Origin: Semisulcospira habei
Taxonomy: Eukaryota; Mollusca; Gastropoda; Semisulcospiridae
NCBI GenBank assembly: GCA_036245525.1
Contig: BTPG01000002.1
Location: 126,288,950 to 126,352,949, forward strand
DNA: 64,000 nt
Direction of reading: 5' to 3'
Part shown: in pieces, positions 58,401 through 61,430 of the stretch
Position numbering within the stretch: position 1 is the stretch's first letter
Layout of the letters: the number at the start of each line of letters is the position of its first letter
Made by a program: the position numbers and the translations under genes
The notes under the pieces: generated by a model
The model's input: only the letters and a program-made list of their open reading frames with translations
Told to the model about the DNA's origin: nothing
Databases searched by the model: none

Positions 58401-59956
58401 AGTGGGCCTCACCATCCACAAACAGAAAACAAAGACAATGAGGCTGATCGCAACCAGGGAAGAACCAGTCTTGCTTGCTGGCACCCCGTTGGAGGAGGTG
58501 GAGTCCTTCACCTATCTCGGGAGCATCATCGACAAAAAAGGTGGCACTGATGCAGATGTCAGAGCACGAATTGATAAAGCCAGAGCAACCTTTCTCCAGC
58601 TGAAAAAGTGTGGAGTTCCAGAGAGCTGTCACAACAACACACCAAAGTCCGGATTTTCAACTCAAACGTAAAAGTAGTTCTCCTATATGGAGCAGAGACT
58701 TGGAGGTTGACAAAAACCACAGTCAACAGAGTACAGATCTTCATAAACAGTTGCCTTAGAAGAATCTTGAAAATCCACTGGCCAGAGAAGATCAGCAACG
58801 TCAGACTCTGGGAGAGAACAGAGCAGATAACAGCAGAGAATGAAATTGGATGAAGAAGGTGGGGATGGATTGGTCACAGTCCGAGAAAGCCAGTTTCCAG
58901 TATCACTAGGCAGGCATTGTCATGAAACCCCCAGGGAAAGAGGAAAAGAGGCAGGCCGAGAAACACCTGGCGTCGAGACCTCCAAGCAGACATCAAGAGA
59001 CTGGGAACCACCTGGAGTAAAATCGAAGGAGAAGCACAAGACAGGAGTCGCTGGAGGTCTCTCATCGACGGCCTATACCCGGGTAGGGGTGACAGGCGTA
59101 AGTAAGTAAGTATTTTGGGCTAGGCGTATGACGAAGAAAAGGCTGCTCATTATACCAAGCATAGACTAGTTTGATCTAGGTCTCTCGTCGACGGCCTATA
59201 CCCGGGGAGGGGTGACAGGCGTAAGTAAGTAACAAAGGTCACACATGTAAATAGGTCATACACGTGAGCCATAATGGCTTTGCCTTTCTTGTTCTCTTTC
59301 TTCTTCAGGTGAATGGTGTGCGGTGGCATCAGTGCACTTACTGCGGGAAAGAGTTCAAGAAGCCCAGTGACTTGGTGCGCCACATCCGAATTCACACTCA
59401 CGAGAAACCTTACAAATGCACCCAGTGTTTTCGTGCGTTTGCAGTCAAGTCCACGCTGACAGCCCATATCAAGACACATTCGGGCGTGAAGGATTATCGC
59501 TGTGAGGTGTGCAACAAGCTCTTCTCCACCCAGGGCAGTCTCAAGGTCCATCTTCGTCTGCACACGGGTAAGTTTGCATGGTTGTTTGTGTGGTAAAAGT
59601 AAAAGTGCCCATAAAAGTGCCTAGTAATATACAGTCAGCTTTGCTTACACCAACATAGCCATATGACCGTCAGTTCTGCGATAAGTTCTGCAATTCAGCC
59701 CATTATTGTCCTCACAGTAGCATACAGATATTTTATTCCCACTAATCTCTTTGCTCTTTAGGTGCCAAGCCGTTTGACTGCCAACACTGCGACAAGAAGT
59801 TCCGCACTTCGGCCCATCGCAAATCTCATGTGCAGTCGCATTTCCGCGACCCTGGGGACGCCAATACACGCCCCCGTCGTGTCTTCAAACGCTCACAGCG
59901 CAGTGACCTCCTGCACAACATCCCCTTGCAGGAGCCCATTCTCATCACTGATACAG
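23494..59956 (+). CDS. ZNF236: Multi-exon C2H2 zinc-finger protein, ZNF236-like (5' part, continues beyond window)
   Basis: Eleven coding exons: 23494-23617, 24484-24770, 25199-25293, 28714-29055, 49770-49897, 50284-50441, 50713-50841, 52402-52581, 53179-53391, 59309-59567 and 59762-59956. All have AG acceptors and GT donors and all join in matching phase, giving 2110 coding bases (703 codons plus one base) without a stop. I count 13 C2H2 fingers: one in exon 3, four in exon 4, one in exon 5, two in exon 6 (the second completed by exon 7), one in exon 7, three in exon 10 and one in exon 11. Exons 2, 8 and 9 are non-finger linkers. The [15 protein letters not shown] finger and the [10 protein letters not shown] block after the last finger are what I recall from vertebrate ZNF236, a nuclear many-fingered putative transcription factor. 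The orthology call rests on memory, not a search. The last exon here ends in phase 1, so at least one more exon follows outside the window. Confidence 0.8.
23618..24483 (+). other. Intron 1
   Basis: The intron has a GTAAGA donor and a TGTACAG acceptor. There is no repeat family that I recognise and no additional frame-compatible exon. Confidence 0.6.
24484..24770 (+). CDS. ZNF236: Zinc-finger gene exon 2 (acidic, non-finger linker)
   Basis: The acceptor is TGTACAG and the donor is AAAG|GTCATA, a weak but acceptable GT donor. It encodes 95 residues rich in Thr, Ile, Pro and acidic residues (for example [18 protein letters not shown]), with no Cys/His pairs. Such segments between fingers are common in large multi-finger transcription factors and may be activation or partner-binding regions; that role is inference. 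It enters at phase 1 and leaves at phase 0. Confidence 0.75.
24936..25135 (-). mobile_element. 3' fragment of the tRNA SINE family (minus strand)
   Basis: The stretch AAAGCGCCGCAAACTGAACG...CACGTGGAGCAAAGGGTCAGC is the complement of the body of the SINE at 51915-52361 (GTTCAGTTCGCGGCGCTTT and GCTGACCCTTCGCACCATG). The tRNA head is missing. It lies in intron 2. Confidence 0.7.
25199..25293 (+). CDS. ZNF236: Zinc-finger gene exon 3 (one C2H2 finger)
   Basis: The acceptor TTGTGCAG is followed by codons for one finger, [21 protein letters not shown], with C-X2-C and H-X3-H spacing. The linker DDDKPF replaces the usual TGEKP. The donor GTATGG starts at 25294 after two bases of an Arg codon, completed by the first base of exon 4. 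Confidence 0.85.
25314..25375. mobile_element. Mini TTAA-type MITE, 62 bp
   Basis: TTAACCCTTTGGCTGTCCAT at the left pairs imperfectly with ATTGACAGCAAAACCGTTAA at the right. It lies 21 bases after exon 3, inside the start of intron 3. Confidence 0.6.
26811..27859 (+). mobile_element. piggyBac-like element, ~1.05 kb, internally deleted
   Basis: TTAA at 26811-26814 and 27856-27859 flank terminal inverted repeats TTAACCTTTTAACTACCA and TGGTAGCTTAAAGGTTAA. Removing it restores the foldback arm exactly (ACCCAAAATATTAATAAATT). A ~45-bp direct repeat, CATATCACTCCATGTACGAC..., sits near the left end. The interior has only a short acidic frame reminiscent of a piggyBac transposase N-terminus. Confidence 0.75.
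27124..27340 (+). pseudogene. Possible piggyBac transposase N-terminal remnant
   Basis: Acidic peptides such as [13 protein letters not shown] and [12 protein letters not shown] lie in overlapping frames between the piggyBac-like ends. Transposases of this family often start with such an acidic segment. No DDD catalytic core is present, so the identification rests on context. Confidence 0.4.
28072..28450. repeat. CTCATGAGC hairpin MITE remnants
   Basis: TTAACCCCTTCACAGCCAGA is followed by the foldback GCAAGAGGCGTATA...CTCATGAG...TATATGCCTCTTGC (28098-28168). A second relative (CCCCTTCAGTTTGTGGGGGC...TGCCTCTTGCTGG) is at 28319-28370. A complete version of this family is at 60101-60306. Confidence 0.55.
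28452..28664. mobile_element. TTAA-type hairpin MITE
   Basis: Starts TTAACCCATTCAGCCCTGA and ends GGGCTGAAAGAGTTA(T). The inner hairpin is TAATTCAAGGGTAGTGCTAG...GGCACTGCCCTTGAATTA. It ends 50 bases before exon 4. Confidence 0.75.
28714..29055 (+). CDS. ZNF236: Zinc-finger gene exon 4 (four C2H2 fingers)
   Basis: The acceptor is CTCTCTCCAG. It encodes four consecutive C2H2 fingers: CMQCSASF...H-X3-[17 protein letters not shown] and CRQCGMDF. The linkers are not canonical TGEKP, which is more like a protein with scattered DNA-contact or protein-contact fingers than a KRAB-type array. The donor GTAAGTG at 29056 follows two bases (AA) of a Lys codon completed in exon 5. A diverged copy of the exon end with its own donor lies just downstream (29056-29115). 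Confidence 0.9.
29056..29115 (+). repeat. Diverged tandem copy of the end of exon 4 with a second splice donor
   Basis: The 54 bases after the exon 4 donor repeat the exon's last bases: TTGAGAACACGTGAAACA and AAAATCAAGTGAGTGT match TGAGAGAACACATGAAACA and AAAATCAAGTAAGTGT. Two donor sites therefore lie 54 bases apart. Using the second would read through the TAA inside the first donor and stop translation. Confidence 0.75.
29216..29450 (+). repeat. Gypsy copy 1 5' LTR (truncated)
   Basis: TGTTACGATTGTGGTTGTGT to about 29450 matches the first ~235 bases of the 3' LTR at 34168. The rest of the LTR, the primer-binding site and the leader are missing; gag sequence follows at once. Confidence 0.75.
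29477..30640 (+). pseudogene. Gypsy copy 1 gag remnant (coiled coil, SCAN-like capsid, zinc knuckle)
   Basis: A long Glu/Arg-rich coiled coil (29560-29830, with a frame slip) precedes a capsid with [20 protein letters not shown] and [20 protein letters not shown]. An in-frame TGA lies at 30150-30152, followed by [15 protein letters not shown] and [16 protein letters not shown], a segment resembling the SCAN domain. The knuckle [14 protein letters not shown] is at ~30507-30548. A further TAG lies near 30406. The same TGA occurs in copy 2. Confidence 0.8.
30641..31337 (+). pseudogene. Gypsy copy 1 protease region
   Basis: The zinc-knuckle frame continues without a break into an aspartic protease with [10 protein letters not shown] and [12 protein letters not shown]. 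The frame ends at a TGA at 31335, where copy 2 has CGG. Gag, protease and pol were therefore one long frame in the ancestor. Confidence 0.75.
31338..32620 (+). pseudogene. Gypsy copy 1 integrase, frameshifted
   Basis: The zinc-binding H-H-C-C part ([29 protein letters not shown]) and the catalytic core ([40 protein letters not shown]) are present in shifted frames. The C-terminal [19 protein letters not shown] part follows. Relative to copy 2, small indels at ~31430, 31545 and 31610 break it. Confidence 0.8.
32621..33917 (+). pseudogene. Gypsy copy 1 reverse transcriptase and RNase H
   Basis: RT motifs in order: [34 protein letters not shown] (the first catalytic Asp), FGMVNSG, and [10 protein letters not shown] as the YxDD site. 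Then [15 protein letters not shown] and an RNase H with [32 protein letters not shown] and [10 protein letters not shown] frameshift near 32980 and a gap near 33050 break it. It lies downstream of integrase. Confidence 0.85.
34168..34404 (+). repeat. Gypsy copy 1 3' LTR, first part
   Basis: Follows a GGGGGGGTAA polypurine tract and starts TGTTACGATTGTGG. It is broken at TTTGCT by the (TAA)n tail of a minus-strand LINE. Confidence 0.85.
34668..35372 (-). pseudogene. LINE D reverse transcriptase C-terminal part
   Basis: Continues the RT after the DIRS-like insertion: [55 protein letters not shown] and [10 protein letters not shown]. The first four or so codons are DIRS terminal repeat. The codon AAT at both junctions is in the same frame, so the LINE ORF was continuous before insertion. 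Confidence 0.8.
35593..35950 (+). pseudogene. DIRS-like gag N-terminal remnant with a 93-bp tandem duplication
   Basis: A frame from ATGTCGGATTTACTGAGAAG encodes the acidic start [20 protein letters not shown]. From 35699 a ~93-base unit (CTGACCAAGTGTCAC...CACGGAGAAGGCCG) occurs twice in tandem and the frame breaks. 36000-36700 has no clear domain. Confidence 0.45.
37138..38260 (+). pseudogene. DIRS-like reverse transcriptase and RNase H remnants
   Basis: [20 protein letters not shown] and [12 protein letters not shown] match the DIRS RT start. [18 protein letters not shown] stands where the active-site block is expected. Then ELQWWGENI and [15 protein letters not shown], and [20 protein letters not shown] from the RNase H end. 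Many frameshifts and stops. Confidence 0.7.
38611..39600 (+). pseudogene. DIRS-like tyrosine recombinase remnant
   Basis: [20 protein letters not shown] and [13 protein letters not shown], then [20 protein letters not shown], resemble the core-binding domain. The catalytic end is visible in broken frames as a RAS-T-A-like block followed by [14 protein letters not shown], which precedes the active-site Tyr in DIRS recombinases. Frameshifted and not functional. Confidence 0.65.
39984..42062 (-). pseudogene. LINE D endonuclease and reverse transcriptase, N-terminal part
   Basis: The 692-codon frame carries [49 protein letters not shown] and SDHYCV (endonuclease), then [56 protein letters not shown] and [11 protein letters not shown]. 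The first residues before DRSRPLII derive from the surrounding LTR and the last few from the DIRS-like element. The frame is intact where it belongs to the LINE. Confidence 0.8.
42041..42599 (+). repeat. Gypsy copy 1 3' LTR, second part
   Basis: Resumes with CCATACTTTTGTGTGACGTC, aligned with CCATACTTTTATGTGTCTTT of the copy 2 LTR, and ends CCACGTAACA followed by the ATTTG target duplication. It contains AAATAAAATATTG as a likely polyadenylation region. Confidence 0.85.
42745..43715 (+). mobile_element. Tandem-core repeat copy 3, left part
   Basis: Starts CTTTTTGGCTCATATGCGAA and contains at least four ~164-base units, judged by the spacing of TGGTACAGAGATACCTGATG-like motifs at about 43053, 43217, 43381 and 43546. 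It is interrupted at 43716 by Gypsy copy 2 and resumes at 48936-48994, ending ATGGCTTTGCCTTTCTTGTT. Confidence 0.75.
43716..44569 (+). repeat. Gypsy copy 2 5' LTR
   Basis: Begins TGTTACGATTGTGG and ends CCACATAACA. A TATA box, TATATAAG, lies at 44227-44234 and is the likely promoter. AATTAAATATTG near 44416 may be the polyadenylation signal. Confidence 0.9.
44652..45860 (+). pseudogene. Gypsy copy 2 gag with one in-frame UGA
   Basis: The frame starts ATGGCGACATCGG. Residues ~35-125 are a Glu/Arg/Lys coiled coil made of repeated [21 protein letters not shown] units. The capsid follows ([34 protein letters not shown]). TGA at 45369-45371 interrupts the frame, which then stays open through [15 protein letters not shown], the SCAN-like [16 protein letters not shown] and the knuckle [15 protein letters not shown] 10-base deletion near 45850, relative to copy 1, breaks the join to protease. 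Confidence 0.8.
45869..47752 (+). CDS. Gypsy copy 2 protease-integrase ORF (627 codons, open)
   Basis: Protease with [15 protein letters not shown] is at residues ~65-80. Integrase follows: the zinc-binding H-X3-H...CRSCDICQK, then the catalytic D-D-E core with [34 protein letters not shown] and [17 protein letters not shown], and the C-terminal [18 protein letters not shown] part. The frame ends NLFDLNEL just where copy 1 continues toward RT. The ATG is only the first in frame; the ancestor was fused to gag. Without RT it could move only with help from another element. Confidence 0.85.
   Translation: MTSSNDFESREKRVTPELIESFRKNGCIPVGDRTTFLPVSNIALPENEVPNMPVVSGFVGDTPVRVLRDTGCSCIIVREDLVAEDQKLQEWTTLILADGTVRIIPLAKVSVDTPYLTGEVKALCVKTPVYDLIIGNIDGARNADGPDPEWRPEICSVTTRSQAKKSHQTIPLKVADNTEAAVVNKERLVELQRADTTLDKFEGQTEPVMRKGKEITFETRKDILYRIFDSNGDKPVRQVVVPEPLRMQVMKLAHDSILGGHLGINKTLDRIRAVFYWPDMGGDVTRFCRSCDICQKTISKGKVPKVPLEKMPLIDMPFKRVAVDLVGPISPPSEDGHRYILTLVDYSTHYPEAIPLKKIDTPTVAEALVDMFSRLGIPEEILSDLGTQFVSDCIEEVNRLLSIRHLTTTPYHPICNGLVEKFNGTLKAMLKKLCAEQPRLWHRYINALLFAYREVPQDSTGFSPFELLYGRTVRGPMHILKDLWTKDIDAPEVKISYQYVFDLREKLEDTLRMAREELGKAQNKGKHYYDRKAKPRRFQPGDQVLVLLPTDNNKLLMQWKGPYVVDTVVGINDYRVKVNNKVKTYHANLLRKYIARGRQDKTQMAASVRLADDERLDDENLFDLNEL
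48073..48930 (+). repeat. Gypsy copy 2 3' LTR
   Basis: Preceded by the polypurine tract AAGAGGGGGGGTAA. It carries the same TATA box at 48594-48601 and has a 4-base insertion (TTGTAGAGAC) relative to the 5' LTR. Confidence 0.9.
48936..48994 (+). mobile_element. Tandem-core repeat copy 3, right end
   Basis: CGGTCATACACATGAGCC...GGCTTTGCCTTTCTTGTT is the 3' end of the repeat interrupted by Gypsy copy 2. Confidence 0.7.
48995..49699. other. Intron 4, no gene or clear repeat seen
   Basis: AT-rich intronic sequence. Short frames only. A weak CTCATGTAG/CTCTTGC motif near 49361-49400 may be a MITE remnant. Confidence 0.5.
49700..49752. mobile_element. Truncated end of a TTAA-type hairpin MITE
   Basis: GTGATGCCTCAAAGATTTTG...ATGGGGTTAAATGGGTTAA matches the right end of the element at 4625-4834. 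The hairpin is absent. It stops 17 bases before exon 5. Confidence 0.65.
49770..49897 (+). CDS. ZNF236: Zinc-finger gene exon 5 (one C2H2 finger)
   Basis: The exon is separated from exon 4 by 20.7 kb of nested transposons. The acceptor TGTGTGCAG leads into a short basic stretch ([11 protein letters not shown]) and one finger, [21 protein letters not shown]. It enters at phase 2 (A completes Lys) and leaves after one base of the Gly codon in the HTGE linker. A truncated MITE end (up to ~49752) abuts the branch-point and polypyrimidine region. Confidence 0.88.
49948..50054. mobile_element. Complete TTAA-type MITE, 107 bp, almost a perfect palindrome
   Basis: TTAACCCTTTGGCTTTCGGC at the left and GCCGACAGTCAAAGGGTTAA at the right, with AGTCGAGGTGATTCCTAC mirrored by GTAGGAATCACCTCGACT in the middle. 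TTAA stands at both ends. It lies 50 bases after exon 5. Confidence 0.85.
50284..50441 (+). CDS. ZNF236: Zinc-finger gene exon 6 (C2H2 fingers)
   Basis: The acceptor is AATGTGCAG and the donor is GTGAGT. It encodes one complete finger, [21 protein letters not shown], a canonical TGER linker, and most of a second finger ([17 protein letters not shown]) whose last His comes from exon 7. An intron inside a finger's H-X4-H pair is seen directly from the frame. It leaves at phase 0. Confidence 0.88.
50713..50841 (+). CDS. ZNF236: Zinc-finger gene exon 7 (one C2H2 finger)
   Basis: The acceptor is TTTTTTCTGCAG and the donor is GTAAGC. The exon is 129 bases, phase 0 on both sides. It starts with RVH, finishing the exon 6 finger, then a linker, then [22 protein letters not shown]. 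Because it is symmetric it could be skipped or duplicated without frame loss; a decayed relative occurs at 53687-53779. Confidence 0.88.
50905..50980. mobile_element. Small TTAA-type MITE
   Basis: TTGACCCTTTGTCAGTCAGT at the left and CTGACAACCAAAGGGTTAA at the right, in intron 7. The left TTAA is changed to TTGA. Confidence 0.65.
51273..51486. mobile_element. TTAA-type hairpin MITE
   Basis: TTAACCCTCTTAACCCC at the left and GGGGCTAAAAGGGTTTA at the right. The hairpin contains GGTAGTGCCAGATGAGCTTG and its partner, with a few unpaired differences. Confidence 0.75.
51763..51855. repeat. Hairpin element related to 183-277
   Basis: AGCAAAAGTCCTCAGGCCCA at the left and TGGGCCCGAAGACATTTTGCT at the right, with GTGCACAAC...GTGGGTGCAC inside. 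It lies in intron 7. Confidence 0.65.
51915..52361 (+). mobile_element. tRNA-derived SINE, full length
   Basis: RNA polymerase III A box TGGCGCAGTGGTTA (51926-51939) and B box GGTTCGATACC (51970-51980) have tRNA spacing. A ~350-base body with CCCGGTGG and GCGGCGCTTTGAGCTGATTC follows, then an (ATA/TTA) tail at 52323-52361. A 3' fragment of the same family is at 24936-25135 on the minus strand. It ends ~40 bases before exon 8. Confidence 0.8.
52402..52581 (+). CDS. ZNF236: Zinc-finger gene exon 8 (linker, non-finger)
   Basis: The exon is 180 bases, symmetric phase 0, with acceptor CTGTTTCAG and donor GTTGGT. It encodes 60 residues that include [12 protein letters not shown] and an Asn/Gly/Asp-rich tail. 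I recall a similar IQQLLE-SE block in vertebrate ZNF236. No zinc ligands are present. A SINE ends about 40 bases upstream of the acceptor. Confidence 0.8.
52769..52982. mobile_element. TTAA-type hairpin MITE
   Basis: TTTACTCATTTATGCCC at the left and GGGCTAAATGGGTTAA at the right. The hairpin arms TGACCATGATAATTCAAGGG... and complement pair almost perfectly around TTGGCGCCTTCAGGCGCCAA. Confidence 0.8.
53179..53391 (+). CDS. ZNF236: Zinc-finger gene exon 9 (linker, non-finger)
   Basis: The exon is 213 bases, symmetric phase 0, with acceptor AATTCACAG and donor GTGAGA. It encodes 71 residues with a [12 protein letters not shown] helix-like motif followed by a Ser/Thr/Asn-rich low-complexity stretch and the basic end ISKRHLIRK. 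It has no finger. The ILQQAL block again resembles a linker of ZNF236-type proteins as recalled. Confidence 0.8.
53524..53607. repeat. Palindrome related to 7291-7370
   Basis: CCCCACATCAATAGCTGTGT at the left and CACAGCTATTGATGTTGGGG at the right; arms of ~40 bases around GCCACTGGC. It is followed by a half hairpin of the main MITE family (53629-53672). Confidence 0.75.
53687..53779 (+). pseudogene. Relic duplicate of finger exon 7 in intron 9
   Basis: This 93-base block is preceded by CTCTTCAG and followed by GTGTGT. It encodes [17 protein letters not shown], which matches [16 protein letters not shown] of exon 7. The first zinc-binding Cys is gone (GKEC instead of CEEC) and the last His is missing. 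The frame is open and phase 0 at both ends, like exon 7, so inclusion between exons 9 and 10 would not shift the frame. It could be a dead duplicate or a rarely used exon; I favour a decayed duplicate. Confidence 0.6.
53841..54613 (+). mobile_element. Tandem-core repeat copy 4, left part
   Basis: Starts TTTTTGGCTCACGTGCAAAG and contains several ~164-base units with GGTAAGACCTATCTATACAT-like blocks. It is interrupted at 54614 by RTE copy 2 and resumes at 59233-59293, ending ATGGCTTTGCCTTTCTTGTT next to the exon 10 acceptor. Confidence 0.75.
54614..55804 (+). pseudogene. RTE copy 2 endonuclease/RT N-terminal part
   Basis: Open over nearly 1.2 kb: [16 protein letters not shown] and [14 protein letters not shown] (endonuclease end), then [20 protein letters not shown] and [15 protein letters not shown] (RT start). 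The frame stops at the LINE C junction in GKCSN. Confidence 0.8.
55804..57827 (-). mobile_element. L2/CR1-like LINE C, 5'-truncated, minus strand
   Basis: The (TTA)n tail and conserved TTTATATAGGGCTTA/AAGCGCTTTAC 3' region lie at 55804-55870. RT sequence runs on the minus strand up to ~57827, where RTE sequence resumes. CTA is present at both junctions. Confidence 0.8.
55963..57617 (-). pseudogene. LINE C reverse transcriptase in three frames
   Basis: Reading on the minus strand: 57617-57378 has [14 protein letters not shown]; 57312-56641 has [47 protein letters not shown] and [10 protein letters not shown]; 56616-55963 has [26 protein letters not shown] and [13 protein letters not shown]. 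Stops or shifts near 57370 and 56630 separate them. Confidence 0.8.
57830..59050 (+). pseudogene. RTE copy 2 RT C-terminal part, frameshifted
   Basis: Resumes at [29 protein letters not shown] is at ~58017-58079, followed by a stop. Then [11 protein letters not shown] and the active-site segment (CAGACGACTTGG at ~58321) lie in other frames. [20 protein letters not shown] is near 58776. Dead copy. Confidence 0.75.
59233..59293 (+). mobile_element. Tandem-core repeat copy 4, right end
   Basis: CATACACGTGAGCC...GGCTTTGCCTTTCTTGTT closes the repeat 15 bases before the exon 10 start; the bases between are CTCTTTCTTCTTCAG. Confidence 0.75.
59309..59567 (+). CDS. ZNF236: Zinc-finger gene exon 10 (three C2H2 fingers)
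   Basis: The acceptor TTCTTCTTCAG lies 15 bases after the end of a tandem-core repeat. It encodes fingers CTYCGKEF...[13 protein letters not shown]...HIKTH and CEVCNKLF...HLRLH with C-X2-C/H-X3-H spacing. It ends after one base of the Gly of the HTG linker, with donor GTAAGT at 59568. This is the most strongly conserved-looking part of the gene. Confidence 0.92.
59762..59956 (+). CDS. ZNF236: Zinc-finger gene exon 11 (one C2H2 finger plus [10 protein letters not shown] block)
   Basis: The acceptor TGCTCTTTAG completes the Gly codon, then comes finger [21 protein letters not shown]. An Arg-rich segment ([13 protein letters not shown]), possibly a nuclear localisation signal, follows, then [13 protein letters not shown]. 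The donor is GTGAGT at 59957, phase 1. No further acceptor joined to a finger was seen before 64000; the remaining DNA is repeats. Confidence 0.9.
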
Positions 59957-60100
59957 GTGAGTTGGCTCACGAAATTATACTGTAAGTTGGATGCAGGTTG
60001 TGTGAGTCCGTTCACAACTAGAGTACTACAAGATGTGGATTAAGTATTATAGTTCGACTTTGATGGTGGTTCTAGAATAAGCGCGGCGCCCACCAGGGTA

Positions 60101-60306
60101 TTAACCTGTTCACTGCCAAGAAAAATTGAACACCACCCAACTGCAAGAGGCATAGTTCCTCATGAGCCCATGTAGTTGTGGGGGCTCATGAGGATCTGTG
60201 TCTCTTGCTGACACCACTTGTTCCTTTGATGACTGGGGATTTTGGACTTTTGATTAGCAATGATTTCAAAAACGCAATCTGTGTTCTCTGGCAGTGAAAG
60301 GGTTAA
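60101..60306. mobile_element. Complete TTAA-type MITE with CTCATGAG hairpin, ~206 bp
   Basis: TTAACCTGTTCACTGCCA at the left and TGGCAGTGAAAGGGTTAA at the right, both with TTAA. The inner foldback is GCAAGAGGCATAG...CTCATGAGCCC paired with GGGGCTCATGAGG...GTGTCTCTTGC. Confidence 0.8.
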
Positions 60307-60334
60307 GCAACCTATTTTGATTACAGATATGCAG

Positions 60335-60500
60335 ATCATTCGAGATCGACCATGACAATTTAAGAGTGGTGCCAGAATATCTTGATTTCTTGACACGCTA
60401 CAACAAGAAGATAGGGATCAACCGTGATATTTCCAGGTTGCTGCCAGAATAGGTTTACGCCTGGGCACCACCCTTGGAACTGTCATCATCAGCTTGTCTC
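60335..60500. mobile_element. Degenerate hairpin MITE
   Basis: GATCGACCATGACAATTTAA and GGCACCACCCTTGGAACTGT are recognisable arms of the main family. The middle is disrupted. Confidence 0.5.
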
Positions 60501-60792
60501 CTGAACTGTAATGTCAGTCTGATGTGGTTGCTTACATGTACATTTGATATGTCTGGTCTGTGATTTTGGACTTGTGCTTGGAATTCACATACCAGCACAA
60601 ATCCACATGGTTTTTTGTTTGTGTAGAACCGGAGACAGGATGTGAATGAAGTATTGCAAAATAAAATGCTGTGTTGTGTGAAGGAAAAGGTTGAAAAGTG
60701 TGTAAATAAGCCATAGCATCATAATTATGTTGAGAGAACTCAAAATGTCCCTACATTATGGTAACATAGTGACATTTCAGTATAGGTATATG

Positions 60793-61015
60793 TATAACCC
60801 TTTCAGCCCCAAGGTCCCATTTCTCAAATTTTGGAGGTGATGCCCAACAACCATGTACCAGTTGTAGGAGATGGACTGATCATGATAATTCAAGGGTAGT
60901 GCCAGATGAGCTTGGCGCCTTGAGGTGCCAAGCTCATCTGGCACTACCCTTGAATTATCATGATCAATCCATATCCTGCTGCAGGGTCTTGGGGCTAAAG
61001 GGATAAGCTGTTGAG
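60793..61015. mobile_element. TTAA-type hairpin MITE
   Basis: TATAACCCTTTCAGCCCC at the left and GGGGCTAAAGGGATAA at the right. The hairpin arms GGTAGTGCCAGATGAGCTTG and CAAGCTCATCTGGCACTACC pair fully. Confidence 0.75.
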
Positions 61016-61079
61016 CCTTTGTGTCCTCAAAACCCTTACCGATGGCATTACTATATGGAAGGTACACTTAGCTTACCGA

Positions 61080-61389
61080 TTTCAGCCTAAGAACCCTTTG
61101 TGTATACCTACACAACCAGGGAAGCAACTCTAGGGAGTTGTAACCAAGAACCATGGGTAGTCTCCCTTCCCTCCATAAGGTTACGTGAGCAGTGGTGCCA
61201 CTCCAGTCTTACGCTTAGCTTCCCGTGAGAACGGTTCACCGGTTCAGCCTTCCGGTTTGGTTTGGATAGCGTTCTACAGGGGTGGCCAAATCTCATTTCC
61301 CGTTTCCTGGGACAAAATAAATATTGCCCGGGAAAGTTAAATTCCAAAGGCAGCTTGCCCGTGGGAAAGATCCCCTCCCCCCCCCCCCC

Positions 61390-61430
<41 letters not shown>

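Larger units (their letters stand above)
54614..59232 (+). mobile_element. RTE-type LINE, copy 2, 5'-truncated and split by LINE C
   Basis: An exact 12-base duplication, CAAAGGTCACAC, at 54602-54613 and 59233-59244 bounds it. It starts inside the endonuclease ([13 protein letters not shown]) and ends with (GTAA)n. LINE C interrupts at 55804-57827. An extra copy of the 3' end (GGTCTCTCGTCGACGGCC...GTAAGTAAGT) at 59178-59232 follows the first end at ~59109. Confidence 0.85.
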
